Positions 1 to 11,792 of a stretch of DNA of 64,000 nucleotides are shown here, piece by piece; positions within the stretch are counted from its first letter, which is position 1, and every line of letters starts with the position of its first letter. The notes beneath the pieces were generated by a model. The model ran no database searches. It was not told the origin of the DNA and worked only from the letters and a program-made list of their open reading frames with translations. Where the stretch lies: NCBI GenBank assembly GCA_029851415.1, contig CM056742.1:111726246-111790245 (forward strand), given 5' to 3'. The position numbers and the translations under genes are program-made. Origin of the DNA: Eretmocerus hayati. Its lineage: Eukaryota; Arthropoda; Insecta; Hymenoptera; Aphelinidae.

Positions 1-2376
1 CGTACCGATTATAGTGTCACATACTCTGCACATACTGTCTCATGCTGGCTCTCCCACCATTGCTCGAGAGGGACCGATCGGATAGTACCGACTGCTATTA
101 TCCGGTACGTGACGAGTACGTGATAGATTTTGGTGGAGACCCGAAGGACCCACCCGGCAGTACTTGCTGCTACTTATCTTGTACGTGACGGGTAGGTGAT
201 GGATTTTGCGAAAATATTTGAGAGACGAACGCGGCAATATATCACAGTACGGAAAGAGTACGTGATGAGTAGGTGATGGGTTTTGTGGGAGTATTTGAGG
301 AAAACACGTGGCAGTATTTCGGAGTACGGAACAAGTACGTGCCGAGTATGGGCCGGATTATGAGGCCTCACTTGACTTATAGCACGTGCCTCTTGACGCA
401 CCATGTACAGCAGTAGGCGCAAACGCATTCTCATGTGACGGCATTAGTAGGCAGTGGGAAGAGTGAAGTTTACTATTGAAGAATTCACCGACAAAAATTC
501 CACTACACTACAAAAAGGAAATCTCGAATGTAGTTTGCACAGTATCCTTGATTTCGCATCTGAAAATCGCTCGATTAGGATTTTCAGACTACAATTCTCA
601 CCCGATCGATTACATTCAGATGAACTTGATGAATTACAGAGTCTGTCGTGAGGGTCAGACTCCAAACTCAGCGTTTGATTTTTGATTTTGTGATCGATAC
701 CTATTCAGTATGGGCTGAATGACGTTATCATTGTCCCGGCTCACACACGTCGCTCCGAATCAATACTGTTCTTAGTTTCAGGTCAATCGCAGCAGAATTT
801 TGTGTTGTAAATGATTACAAGAAAGAGCGAGTGAATCGTTTTACAATTTTCTCAGTGTAATTTGGCATGATGCATCAATGAGACTTCGCGAGAATTTGTG
901 GGAGGTGTGACTTCATACAATCGCAATGAGAAGAGTATTTTGGTTCAAGCCCTTCCCTCGAAAATTGGAGCAATCGTGGGAGATATCGGATAATTTAAAA
1001 AACAGAATTCTCATTGTAACTAGGGAAAATTACGCGGAATTTGCATCGTTGGTTATATTCAGTTATTTCAGACGAATATCTATAGCAAGACTCAAACTGT
1101 ATTCTACTTTGGAAGCTTTTCTGCAATATTGCTCGCAAACCAAGGAGACGATCTTTCAGTAAAAAGAAAATACACTCCATCGTATCAAGTCAACCACAAC
1201 GATTCCACATAGGTTGTCGCAGTTTTCCACCTAGAAAATATCCTCAAAAATTCGAACTACCAGATTCTTCCACGATAAGATGTGAAAGATCAGAGTTTAC
1301 ATACGATCAATCAATTTATATTTTTCCCCAATTCACTATTAGTGTCTCTACTTCTGTATTATTTCACGATTTTCCAAGATCTCTTGGAGCACGTGAACAA
1401 ATATGATATTTCATGATTCGAAAGTGAAACACGGACGTCTAACCTACGAGAATATTGATAAACATTGACAGTATTGAATTCAGCTCGAGCGGAGGCTTGA
1501 TTGAAGGTTGGTGCTCATTTCAGAGGAATTTTACCTGATTTCGCGAAAAATGCGTGCACTTTCAAGTCTGAATCTTTGATGGGGCAAAAATCGTTTTGTA
1601 CGCGTACGTCACCTGAATATTCATAACTAGAAAACCGGGAAATATTATTTTCAAAATTTTTCTCGATTACTTGTTCGATGTTAATCATGAAAAACCCATC
1701 TCAAGCATCCCTGAGAAATTGAGCTGTGACTGAATTCGGATAAACTCTTCTCAGAAATATGTTCTCTTTAGATGCAAAATACGAACCAGTGGTCGGACCA
1801 GTTGAAGAATTTTCTCGGTGGGCTCTTCCATAGTAAACTCCACTCTTTCCACTGCCTACTGATGCCGTCACATGAAAATGCGTTTGCGCCTACTGCTGTA
1901 CAAGGCGCGTGCTATGAGTCAAGTCACGGCCTCATAATCCGGCCCATACTCGGCACGTACTCGTTCCGTACTTCGAAATACTGCCACATGTTTTCCCCAA
2001 ATATTCCCACAAAACTCATCACCTGCTCGTCACGTACTCGTTCCGTACTGTCATAAGTGATTTTGGTAGATTTTTTCGTCCTTGATGGTTAATATACAAG
2101 TTGAACATTTGGTCTCGTCGATCTTGAAGGACGGACATTTTGCCGCGTTTGTCTCTCAAATATTTCCACAAAATCCATCACCTACCCGTCACGTACAAGA
2201 TACGTAGCAGCAAGTACTGCCGGGTGGGTCCTTCGGGTCCCCACCAAAATCCATCACGTACTCGTCACGTACCGGATAATAGCAGTCAGTACTATCCGAT
2301 CGGTCCCTTTCGAGCAATGGTGGGAGAGCCAGTATGAGACAGTATGTGCCGAGTATGTGACACTATAATCGGTACG
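1..2376. mobile_element. Element with long terminal inverted arms, left end cut by window
   Basis: The first ~490 bases reappear as reverse complement at about 1812-2376, with many point differences. Both arms carry repeated motifs of the form TCACGTAC, such as the pieces near 2160-2280, so the arms are themselves internally repetitive. The spacer (about 490-1811) shows no convincing protein. The left arm starts at the window edge, so the outer end, target duplication and true arm length cannot be read. The right arm contains an extra 83-bp insert absent from the left arm. This is probably a non-autonomous long-inverted-repeat DNA element; the superfamily is unknown. Confidence 0.7.
2052..2134 (+). 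repeat. 83-bp insert shared with the insertion at 11369-11792
   Basis: The left arm of the surrounding element lacks this block, so it is an insertion into the right arm. Its sequence recurs in the 424-bp insertion at 11369-11792: the full block as reverse complement at its right end and a shorter part at its left end. It contains a short self-complementary pair (CGTCCTT near the start, AAGGACG at the end). No clear target duplication is visible here. It is probably a terminal module of the same retroelement family. Confidence 0.6.
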
Positions 2377-2735
2377 TGACGGGTACGTGATAGGAGTGAG
2401 GTCCCCCTTGCTCCAGTGACTTATTGCGCACGTGCTCAAGTCTGCGAGCTGTCGGCCGAGGCAATTTGCTCTTCCTCTCTCTACTCGCGGCAGTTCTTCT
2501 GATTATTGTGAACTCCTCGTGGATGCATTTCAAAATTGTCCGATATCGAATGTCTCTATCTCCGTGTATTCAACCTTCCTTCGACATTCCTCATATTCGC
2601 CCAATAGTTCATTCGTTCGTTCGTATATCCATCCTCTCACTTGATGCCTACACTATTCTGTTCATTGCCACGAACAGGTGGATGGATAAGGGTTTTCCGC
2701 GAATCGACAGATGTGCGCAATCGCCCGTGTTAAAA

Positions 2736-3240
2736 AAAATCACGTTTGGGAAAAGTTTGGGCCAAACTTGACCAATGAGACTGAGGCAAATTTTACCCAT
2801 CAGACTCTGAGAATGTCCGCAAGTTTGGCAGAAGCTTGGCGAGGAGTTTTGCCAAACTTTGCCCAACTTTAGCTCAACTTTGGGCGAAGTTGAGCTAAAG
2901 TTGGGCTATACTTGAAAATGGAGAGTCTAACTTGAATATTTGGGCAGCCTGTGGCTCAAGTGTGGCAAACCTTCATCAAAACTTTGGCTTGAGTTTGGGG
3001 GTAACAAATGCCAAAGTTCTGCCGAACAGAGCCGAACCCCTTTTTGGAAGAGCTGCAAACAATACCCAATGCAACTGTATAAAAGTATCGACCAGTATCT
3101 ACTATTATTCCACTCAAGATGAGCGCGTGCATAAGTTAATGAAGGTTGAGTTGCTTGGGTGAAATTCCATTTGGCTCATGTTGAGCTGCGAATTGAGCTG
3201 CAATTTGAGCCATTACTCTATCGCAACTTGAATAGATAGC
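2736..3240. repeat. AAGTTTGG-rich repeat with a short internal palindrome
   Basis: Many copies of AACTTTG/CAAACTT-type words occur here. A short palindrome sits near 2856-2906, where GCCCAACTTTAGCTCAACTT is followed closely by its reverse complement. No open frame is convincing. It may be a MITE-like element rich in subterminal repeats. I saw no target duplication. Confidence 0.35.
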
Positions 3241-4192
3241 GAGCATCGTCTGTGGATTAATTTGAAGTTTCTTTTATAGTTGCAACAAAATTTTGTTTAA
3301 ACTTGTCCGATTCAAGCATGAAATTCCATTAAGATGATATATACACTCATTAGCTCACGCCAAAGATCAATACAGCGCTGTCAAATGTCGTAAATTGATC
3401 ACATTTTTATCGTTCAAAATGGCAAGTTGTTCGATAATCAGATGAGAGATTCTCATAAAATTTTTCCACATTTAATTAATTCCGAGAAATTGGAGGAAAT
3501 ATTAGTGTACCTAAAGAGCATAGACGATTCCCCTTGTACATTCTTGCGAAGATCTTCAAATTGATGTGCTTCAATCAAAATCCAGAAGAATAGCAAAGAG
3601 CAAGATACATCTCGTATACATATATCCTCAAATCTCGAGAATATTGCCAAATATCTTACACCAATGAGTGAAACCGTTAGCTTCAGGCCACAGAAAGTAT
3701 ATACTGGTGTTTATTTGAATCGTGACACTTTTCACAAGAGAGGCAGCACAATATATGATTGTATACTAATATTACAGCCATCGATCATTTTCCAATATCA
3801 AAAAAATTCAGGTACAAAACTAGTCACACATCGCAGATTCTAATCGAATTAGATCATGAACATTCTTATAAACAACAATACACATGGATCAAATCATCTC
3901 GATTTCGTTCTACTACTTTCCACCAGTCTCGTATTTGAACATATTTTTCGAACCTTCGATCATCTTGATGAATATCTCATTCAACTTCTTCATCATTCAA
4001 TTGGCGAACTATATATAATCTATTATCCATGTTGATGTAGTAACATATTTTTCAAATATTACGCACATCAATCACAAGGGAATTGACACTTCTCTCACAC
4101 TCAAGAAAATTAGAATTCGTGATTGAGTCAGATCACAGGAAAATGAGTTCTCAGGCAAAAGCTCTGTCACGACTGCGTATGTTTTACACTCA
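3241..4192. other. AT-rich stretch, nothing recognised
   Basis: No supported coding frame, RNA gene or clear repeat was seen here. It borders the broken transposase to the right and may include untranslated remains of that element. Confidence 0.4.
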
Positions 4193-6170
4193 TCAAGACA
4201 ATCTTCGCACTTTCAAATGCAAGCGCAGTTGCATATGGTCACAAACTGCTCGATAGAGCCAAACCGAGTGAGTCCATTGTATTGGAACTCCATACACGAA
4301 GAGTTTGTTTTCTTTCTTACTTGCGTAAGAGACAGCTTCCAAGTACACAGTGCACTTTATAAGTCTTTGGAACAGGTGAAACTTATTCTGCGTGAGAAGT
4401 ACAAAATTTTCAGTAAAAGTATCTGCTATGTTCTCAGAAAATGCTGTGATCTTTCTCCATTCACCCAAAGCATAAATGTCATCAATGATGTGTCTTGTTT
4501 TTCGACGATGAGTGCCACTCTTACAAATCTTATCACAAAATTCTGCTACTTCACTGTCTGGCCTTAAAACTCTCTCTTCAAACTCTCCAAATGCCATAAA
4601 CATGACCACAGCTGAATAAATCTGCAATTCAGGATTTCTCGAGCCATGCACATAACTTGTTAGTATACCATTCAAATGCTCGAGAGGAAAGCATGATAAA
4701 TTCCATGCAGGTCCAAATTTTTCAACATTATCAGGTAAATGTTGCAGTAAATGAAGATTGCATGTTCTATGCTTCTTGCCGCATAAGTATTCAAATCTTA
4801 CGTCATATTCAGTGAGTGATCTCTTTGATTCAGCTCTATCCTCATTTGTTACAGTTGATCAATTCAAAAAGCTTATTCTATGAACTAATAATAAATGATG
4901 CTCAAAATATTCCTTCTTCATGATCCCATCCAAAACAAATACACTATATACTAATAGAAATATTCTGAGTTCAGAAGCTTTCCAGCATTTATAGTCAGAA
5001 ACATCTCTAGGCACTCTTTGGATAAATGAAGGGAGTCTCAGAAGGAGCGGTCCAACCTTGCGGGTCCTGGATCTTGATGAAACTCAGAGAATCATCTTGT
5101 TTTGGTGAGAAATGAAGGTATCTAAAAGGATTTAGTCCAATAAGCCTCCTATCTCGAGATACAGCTATGGAGGTTAGCATTGTTACTATATCTATACATA
5201 TATACGACTTCCCAACATGGCCCTATACTGGCAATGCTAATCTTCATGGCTGTACCTGAATGTAGGAGGCCCATGGGATTAAACCCTTTGAGATACCTTC
5301 ATTTTCCACCAAAACAAGATGATTCCCAAAGTTTTATCAAGATCCGTGTTCCGCAAGGTTGGATCTCCCTTTGTCAGTCGCCTAATCCTATCATTGATCA
5401 ATCCAATATAAGAGAACAAAGAAGCAGGATGAGTTCGGAGAGTAGGGTCGAACCAAATCTCTATGACTTTTTTAGTGACACCCGAGAAAAAGCTGTGCAT
5501 TTGATCTATTATCATCGCAATCATATAATCTAGCATGAGTAATCTCAAGTGAGATGGACCAATGATGCCAAAGACTGGCTTTTTTCTCTCCAGAGCTTGC
5601 TCAGCATGAAGCTCTGTTTCAGCCGTTGTTCTTCGATCCGAGCTTTTTTTGAATGAATATGCCTGTAAATTCTCAATTTTTGATGTTTCAATCTTACATT
5701 TTGGACAACCGTACTTTGAGTTATACTCTTTCATATCCAAAAACATTGCAAGTGCAGGCAAATCACAAACTCCACTCAAAATTAAACTTCTCACAATTTT
5801 TTCTGTGCGAGTCTGCACCTCTATTCCCTTGAGAAGTTCCCTCAAATCTTTTCTACAGAAAGATAGAAACAGATCAGGATCAGGTTTTCTTGGGCCAATC
5901 CACAAACCAGCCAAGATCATATTTTCCTTTCTAATACGCAACTTGCATGGCAGCTCATTTATCATTAAGTATAAAGGCCAGATATTGGTTTTGGAAGATT
6001 TGAACAATGCAACTCGATCTGAGTTCCATGTAAATGTTATTCTATTTGGATCTTCAAGAATTCATCACTCGAATCTTCACTTTCACTGGGACTTGATGCA
6101 TCTTCATCACTTGGAGAATCTTCTTCTTCAGAACTTTCAGATTCTTCACTTGCTTTACTGAGCGCATCTG
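4193..6170 (-). pseudogene. tnp2-like (CACTA/EnSpm-like) transposase, broken
   Basis: Pieces of one transposase can be read in order on the minus strand. An acidic, Ser/Glu/Asp-rich N-terminal piece lies at about 6170-6045. The core at 6045-5375 contains the stretch SSKTNIWPLYLMINELP and a C-x2-C pair. A MITE breaks the frame at 5029-5373. The protein resumes at about 5030-4855 with VPRDVSDYKCWKASELR. A further piece at about 4735-4193 reads FGPAWNLSCFPLEHLNGIL and ends at 4193. The acidic piece and the core are in different frames, which suggests an internal deletion near 6045; more is missing around 4740-4855. This order matches animal proteins related to the Transposase_21/tnp2 family. Catalytic residues cannot be judged in this state. 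It is inactive. Confidence 0.7.
5029..5373. mobile_element. ~345-bp MITE inside the tnp2-like transposase
   Basis: Inverted ends can be read as GGGAGTC on the left and GGATCTCCCTTTG on the right, followed inward by matching blocks such as TCCAACCTTGCGG and its complement. The centre shares a block with the MITE at 61223-61553: GTTAGCATTGT, then a TATATCTATA tract, then GGCAATGCTAAT. The transposase reading frame stops on one side and resumes on the other, so this is a later insertion. The left end carries about 14 extra bases compared with the right. Confidence 0.7.
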
Positions 6171-7029
6171 GGGATAATTCAGAATAATGTCTATAGATTT
6201 TGAGAATCTGAAATTCTTCTACTAGTAACTCAGTACAGAATCAGATATCTGAATATTGAGCCATTGTACTTCTATTTGCAATAAAATTCATTGATATCAC
6301 ATATCTTGGCTCCAGTTAGAGTTGCAATATTATTAAAAAATAGCAAGGTCTTTGATGCTGCAAAACTCAACAAAATGAAGGTAAGTTGAGAAAATATCAA
6401 AGTTTCGTTTTCCATTTTGAAACAGAAATCAAAAGCACAGTCTCCTCATGAGTACAACAGATAATTCCCACAGACCTGGGTCGAGATAGCGTTTGACAGA
6501 CGATACTGGTTGTGGCAATGGTCACCATATTTTAATAATGAAAAAACCCATGTGTAGGAAAATACCACAATGAAAAACATGTCAATATATCGCAGAGAAT
6601 TGAATCTCAACGTACAAACCTAATATCAAGATCTACTTTGATATTCTCATGTAAAGACTGAATAGGGAACACGCATGCAACGGGATAACCTTGCTCAAAT
6701 GGAGATTATGACTTGAATAACAAAGTTACAATACAGTTTTTTTTTTTTCGTGGACGCTAAGTATTTCTAAATAATCATTGAAAATTGGACGCCCGTTCAA
6801 AACGATGTCACGTGATCACTGTCTGCCGCCAAGCGGACTTTCCGGAATCGAGCGGGTTTGTTCGTCATCTGGTCAGGTTGATGTCGTAGGTTGGGAATCA
6901 CCGCATCGTTACCCACTCGCGCTCGAATGATTTCCAGTGCAGTATTTTGTTTATGTGTCATCTGATCAAAACAACATATAGCAAAATTAAAATTATGATG
7001 ATTTAAAACTGTGAATGTGGACACTTTCT
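6171..7029. other. Stretch without a recognised gene
   Basis: A run of T lies near 6740-6750. I found no supported coding region. The right end abuts the start of the long inverted arm at about 7030. Confidence 0.4.
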
Positions 7030-7404
7030 GTCGACGAGTGGCTGCTACAGAGTTACCTGGCATTCCAGCTGGCACACTGCTTTTTCAGGTAAAATATCTA
7101 AAACTTAACCTTAATGTTTAGGTTACTTGACATACATCTGATAAGATTTGGGCATGTTGAGTTATATTCGATGGAGTGATGGGTACATTTGAGCTCCAGA
7201 GTGAGTACAAGAATGCCAAACTATGGCTTATATGCATTCGATCACTCATCTTGGCATGGAGTTTCTTGTCGCAGGGATAAAAGATACTCTGCGCTTTCAT
7301 ATATTGATACAGTCTCTGATTTCATTTGTATCATGTATATGTACTCTCCGCTGACTGTAATTCACCAGATGAGTATTTTTAAGCAATCTGAAGAATACAA
7401 TTTG

Positions 7405-8545
7405 TACCAGAAATAGTGTACATACCGGTACCAGGGTGTTCGCTGAATTTTGTATCTTCGGGAGGAGTTGTCGAAATTTTTTGTAAAGATTGCCTATTTT
7501 TGTAACTTTGGATAAAAAATGTGAATTCAAACGTTACATCTGTAATGCTTGGATCAACTTCACATGCGTAATGATTTTTCACTGTGTTTGTTGTGTAATG
7601 ATTACAGCAGTTCTCTCATCAAGGTTAGAATGTGCGTGCTATAGCTTCATGAATCTATCCAGCCATTGTCGTTTGTATTGGATGACGTTTATTTCGAGTG
7701 ATCTTTTTCCAGTTGGTAGTGCGATGTGGGCAAATTTCTTATTGCGCGCGGATGTTAATTCTCTCGAGCACGCGTTCCTCGTAGCTTCTTTCGAGTTTTC
7801 GTATACGCTAGAGTTCAAATTTTCCGTGTGTCTGAAGCGCATAAATTGGAAGTATACGACAGCCCAAAAACATTGCAGCCCGCTTTTCGAATCTTTTCAC
7901 AAATGCATTGAAAATGAGCTGGTTTCGCAGTCCATGAATTCCCTGCATACCCTCGTTTTATAACCCTCGCCTGCACAAAATATTTGAACCTCAGCATATG
8001 CGAAAACGCGGCAGAAACTTTCACAGATTCCGCGTGCGCGATCAAATTGTCTTCGCGTACGCGAGCAGATGGTCGTCGTGCACGCGAGTGGTCTTCGCGC
8101 ACGCGAGCAAATGGTATTCGCGCACGCGAGTGGTCTTCGCGTACGTGAGCCATTGAACTTCGCGTACGCGAGGACAGGAACAATAAAAAATTTGCACAGA
8201 CCGGACTAAAGTGTGGGAAATAACCACATTGAATTGATAATCCAATGCAATTGAGAGATGAACCATTTATGTAATCCAGAGCACGCACATCCTAACCAGG
8301 GTGAGAAAGCCGTCTGCTAATCATTACACAGAGAACAAGAATCACTATTGTAATGGTCAGCAGGAAATCATTACGCTCGTGAAGATGCTTCAAATATGAC
8401 AAATGTAATGTTCAAATTCATATTTTCGATTCAAAGTTACAAAAATAGGCAATGGTTACAAAATATTTTGACAACGCCTCCTGAAGATACAGAATTCAGC
8501 GAACACCCCGATACTGGTATGTACACTACTTCTGGTACATGTTGT
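7405..8545. mobile_element. ~1.14-kb inverted-repeat element inserted in the left arm
   Basis: Ends read TGTACCAGAAATAGTGTACA on the left and the near-complement on the right at about 8521-8545. The inverted ends run inward for roughly 200 bases, including TTCGCTGAATTTTGTATCTT. The inverted partner arm near 15830 shows the uninterrupted site (CAATCTGAAGTACATATCG in reverse complement), which confirms an insertion. A 42-bp-period tandem array lies in the middle. No transposase is visible, so it is non-autonomous. Confidence 0.75.
8049..8172. repeat. Tandem array, 42-bp unit of alternating 23 and 19 bases
   Basis: About three units, each made of two versions of CTTCGCGYACGCGAG with a longer and a shorter spacer. 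The block is much richer in CpG than its surroundings. It lies inside the 7405-8545 element. Confidence 0.75.
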
Positions 8546-9165
8546 ATATCATGACATTACATCTCTGACTGTTTCTGCTCTATGTTTATAGGGCAGGAAG
8601 TATTGATGACTCAACTTGGTGAACAACGGCTTTCATCCCAAGCTTTAGCTGAACAAGAATAATAATGGAAAGTGCAAGGCTGTGTGACTGATGTCATGTG
8701 TATATATCAGAGGTAATCAAAATATATCCATGTACATTTCCATCCTTATATTTCTTCCATGAGTCAACGTCGATGGAGAAAAAATTTCACTCTACATTTT
8801 CTTCTTTCAGGACTTACTCTAGCCAAATGTATGCTCAATAGTGGCATTTGTTCTCAAGTAAATGTACCTGTTCACATTCTGTGCTGGACACAACTTCCAC
8901 AGTAATTGTTTTGTGGAAATCCATCACAGTGGAATTTGCTCGACCGCTGGCAGAACTCTGCTGAAATCATGAGAGCGTTGTGCCTAAGCAATCACTAACT
9001 CTCACATATTGGTGATAATAGGTATGGCCCAAAGTTCTGTTCCAGAATGATCTCCTCCTCCAAGTGTCCAAGGATTATAACTGCATGCCAGTAAGGGAGC
9101 ATTTTGCTCCCTTGAGCTTTACTTGAAATCAGTTGAGAATTTTATCTCTTCGAACACCAATATTT

Positions 9166-9789
9166 CACATCTCTACTTTTCTCAGTGTTTGTTGTCCGTG
9201 CAATATAACTATGTATGTTGTAAAAATCATGATAATGCCAGCTATACTCCAGGGATGAGAGATAAAAATATGCCATTATTCTACTGTTGAGATATGAATT
9301 TTTCGGATCATCATGTGGCTAAATCTATTTACAGGGTAACCGACCGCTCCAGAAGTTGTAAACTGACCCAGTTATTACACTCCCACAACAAAAATCTTCG
9401 GATTAGCTCGTGCTGTTATGTGTATAGTACTCACATTGATACATGTAAATGTAGATGAGTCGAAGAGTTATCACAATTTTCATCATACTCGCTGGGTGTA
9501 CAGCAAAATTGGCTTTTGATTGATGAGTAGTTGATGGGTAATCTTCATTCCTCTTAGACACTCTTTCATGTTGGAATAATCCCTACGGCAGTCTCAGACT
9601 CTCGTATCAGGTAATGATAACGCATGTTACAAAACTCACATTTTAGGATAACCATCTTTCTTAGTAGTTTTATCTCTTTCCGTACCATATTACTCCCAGT
9701 GAGAATAGTACGACTTCTTTACGATCCGGGATAGATGTCTCAGTGGATAGTTATACACTGGGAGAGAAATCAATAAGACGATCAGCATC
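9166..9789. other. 5' flank of the THAP transposase
   Basis: No coding frame is supported. The stretch holds the presumed promoter and left end of the ISL2EU-like element. I could not identify a terminal inverted repeat. Confidence 0.35.
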
Positions 9790-10054
9790 ATGTCCCATGC
9801 CAGTGAATCACTCCACGGGGGGATGAAGAAAGAGATCAAATCCAACCATGAAGCTTACAAATACTGCTTCTTCCCGGATTGTACTAACACAACGTGCACA
9901 GCACCTAATAAAGTATTTATCAATGTTCCTCGCGATCCTGCCAAACGTCAACGTTGGTTCGACGCCATGGAGAGCCCAGGAAAGAGCGCCAAAAAATCAA
10001 AATATTGCTGTGCAGATCACTTTGATGTTGGTATTGTTTGAGCTCTATGAATTG

Positions 10055-10252
10055 AGACGGAGTGATCACCGTGTACCGTGCACGTTCGATAAAATTGTTC
10101 GCACTATTGTGCAATACTTTTGCAACAATTTGGGCTTAACGACGAGGGGACGAATTCAAGTTACATGATTCGTTCTCTCGTCGTTTAGCCCAAATCGCGA
10201 AATTATCAGCGAAAAGCGAGAATAACTCCAAGCGTGCACGGTGACCACAACG
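10055..10252. mobile_element. Short palindromic MITE in transposase intron 1
   Basis: Ends read GATCACCGTGTACCGTGCACG on the left (near 10062) and GCGTGCACGGTGACCAC on the right. The centre is a hairpin between TTTGGGCTTAACGACGA and TCGTCGTTTAGCCCAAA. It lies wholly within the first intron of the THAP transposase. I did not identify a target duplication. Confidence 0.55.
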
Positions 10253-11368
10253 GCTTAATATGCGACCAAATTGATTCATTTATCCGTTACCTCGTGGAGA
10301 TTGCTCATGCGTTACTAATTTTTTTTGTGCAGTTGGAAAATGACTTGGGAAACTTCTCTGAATGGAGAGAAAGAGGGGCGCAAAAAAAATTGAAAAGCAC
10401 CGTGCTCCCTCGCAGAACTCTGAACTTTGATTGCATTCCATCTGAATTGAATTTCGCTCAGAAAATGTCTTCAGACTGTACTGAAGCAAAGTATTCTGAT
10501 CGTGCTGTATCAAGTGATTCGTCAGCTTTGCCCGAAGCGTTTAGTTCTGCTGAGTGAGTTCTAAATTTACCCTAACATGTCTTTCGTAGAATGAAGAATG
10601 TTGATTATACCACTAAACTAAAATCCATTCTTGCAGTGTGTCAGACCATTCCACGATATCTCTATTCGATGCCACAGCTATTGACCTATTTTCAAGTACG
10701 AAGGACCAAGCAGTACAATATGAGGTACATCTGGCTACTACTACAATGGATCACGCGACACAATGTGAACCTGACGTAGAGCACAAGTATATCCAAACCC
10801 AGTTCCTTACACACAAGAAAAACGCAAACAGATCCCTCATCCAGGATGCTCGAGGAAGGAGTCCAATGTAGTGAAAAACCCGTCCCTTCGAAAAACTTGA
10901 ATCGACTCACAGAATCCGTTATGAAACTCACCGTATCAGACAGTCTGAATGCGACAACTGATAGTATCCCAAGTGAGATTCTCGATAGCGGTTATTCATA
11001 CCATCCTAGTACTGACAAGATGTCCTCTGATAGTTATGAAAAAAATCTGAAGATTGGACTGATAAAAGATGATATCTTCGAAAAATTTACCAAACCCATG
11101 ATACAGCATGATCCATCATCATTTATTGGATGAGATAAGGCGAACTTATATGTGCTTGATTTATTGCAAGAGGATGCTTCGTTGAGTTTGAGAGACATAT
11201 ATTTGGTCCTCAAGAAGATCCGAACGAACCTACCTTTTTCAATTTTGGGATACTACTTCAGCTTATCAGCTAGCCAAGCTGCTAGAGTATTTGAGAAAAG
11301 TGTCGATAAAATGTCAGATTTTTTCAAACAATTAATCATCTGGCCAAACGAAGACGATATTCTGTCCA

Positions 11369-11792
11369 TATACAAGTTGAACATTTGGTCTCGTCGATCT
11401 TGAAGGACGGTGGGGAACTAAATAAATTCCCAAAATTTCATGATGGAAATTTTATTGCAACGTTTCGTCCACTAGGTTTTGTGGACCTCATCAGGCTTCA
11501 GGTTTCTGTTTCGACATATATATAAAGATAGAAAATATGAAAATTTTTTACAAATGATGGATGTATAAAATTTAAGATGCGCAACTTACGTTATTCTTTA
11601 GATCGTCATGATATTTTGGACGATCTTATAATAGAGCACAGACATAACGTCTGGCTCCTGTCAATGCAAGTAAACAGAGTGACTCATCGGTCTCATTTTT
11701 CACTCATATCTATATTAGCGCGATCGACGAGACCAAATGTTCAACTTGTATATTAACCATCAAGGACGAAAAAATCTACCAAAATCACTTAT
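11369..11792 (-). mobile_element. 424-bp insertion with 13-bp target duplications, Penelope-like
   Basis: The 13-bp word GATATTCTGTCCA occurs at 11356-11368 and again at 11793-11805. Removing the insertion and one copy restores the transposase frame. The inserted DNA has inverted ends (TATACAAGTTGAACATTTGG and its complement), with the right end extending about 40 bases further. On the minus strand it carries a hammerhead-like core followed by GTTGCAATAAA. A hammerhead next to such a motif, together with target duplications of this length, is known from Penelope-like retroelements. No reverse transcriptase or GIY-YIG frame is present, so this would be a solo terminal repeat or a non-autonomous derivative. 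Confidence 0.6.
11462..11494 (-). ncRNA. Hammerhead-ribozyme-like core
   Basis: The minus strand reads CTGATGA, then a 6-bp perfect stem (GTCCAC with GTGGAC) closed by an 8-base loop, then GAAAC. These are the two conserved strands of the hammerhead catalytic core around stem II. One extra G lies between CTGATGAG and the stem. After GAAAC, an AT-rich hairpin (AATAAAATTTCC with GGGAATTTATT) could be stem III, leading to GTT as a possible cleavage triplet. Stem I pairing is weak (TGAAG with CTTCA). Activity is not certain. Confidence 0.5.

Larger units (their letters stand above)
7030..9165 (+). repeat. Left inverted arm, partner of 14600-16190
   Basis: The block reappears as reverse complement at about 14600-16190. 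Matching landmarks are GAGTATTTTTAAGCAATCTG near 7371, the GGGCAGGAAGTATTGATGAC block near 8592, and CTTCGAACA near 9154. A piece ending ...CAGGTAAAATATC near 7090 resembles an exon end with donor, and the same sequence lies near 16130. The left arm has its own 1.1-kb insertion at 7405-8545; the right arm has a different one. Outside GTCGAC near 7030 the two copies diverge. The arms enclose the THAP/YqaJ cassette. They may be parts of one large element or two inverted copies of an unrelated repeat. Confidence 0.75.

Noticed and set aside
8041..8172. CRISPR-like array
   Set aside because: Repeats are adjoining, diverged and lie in a eukaryotic transposon; there are no unique spacers and no cas genes.
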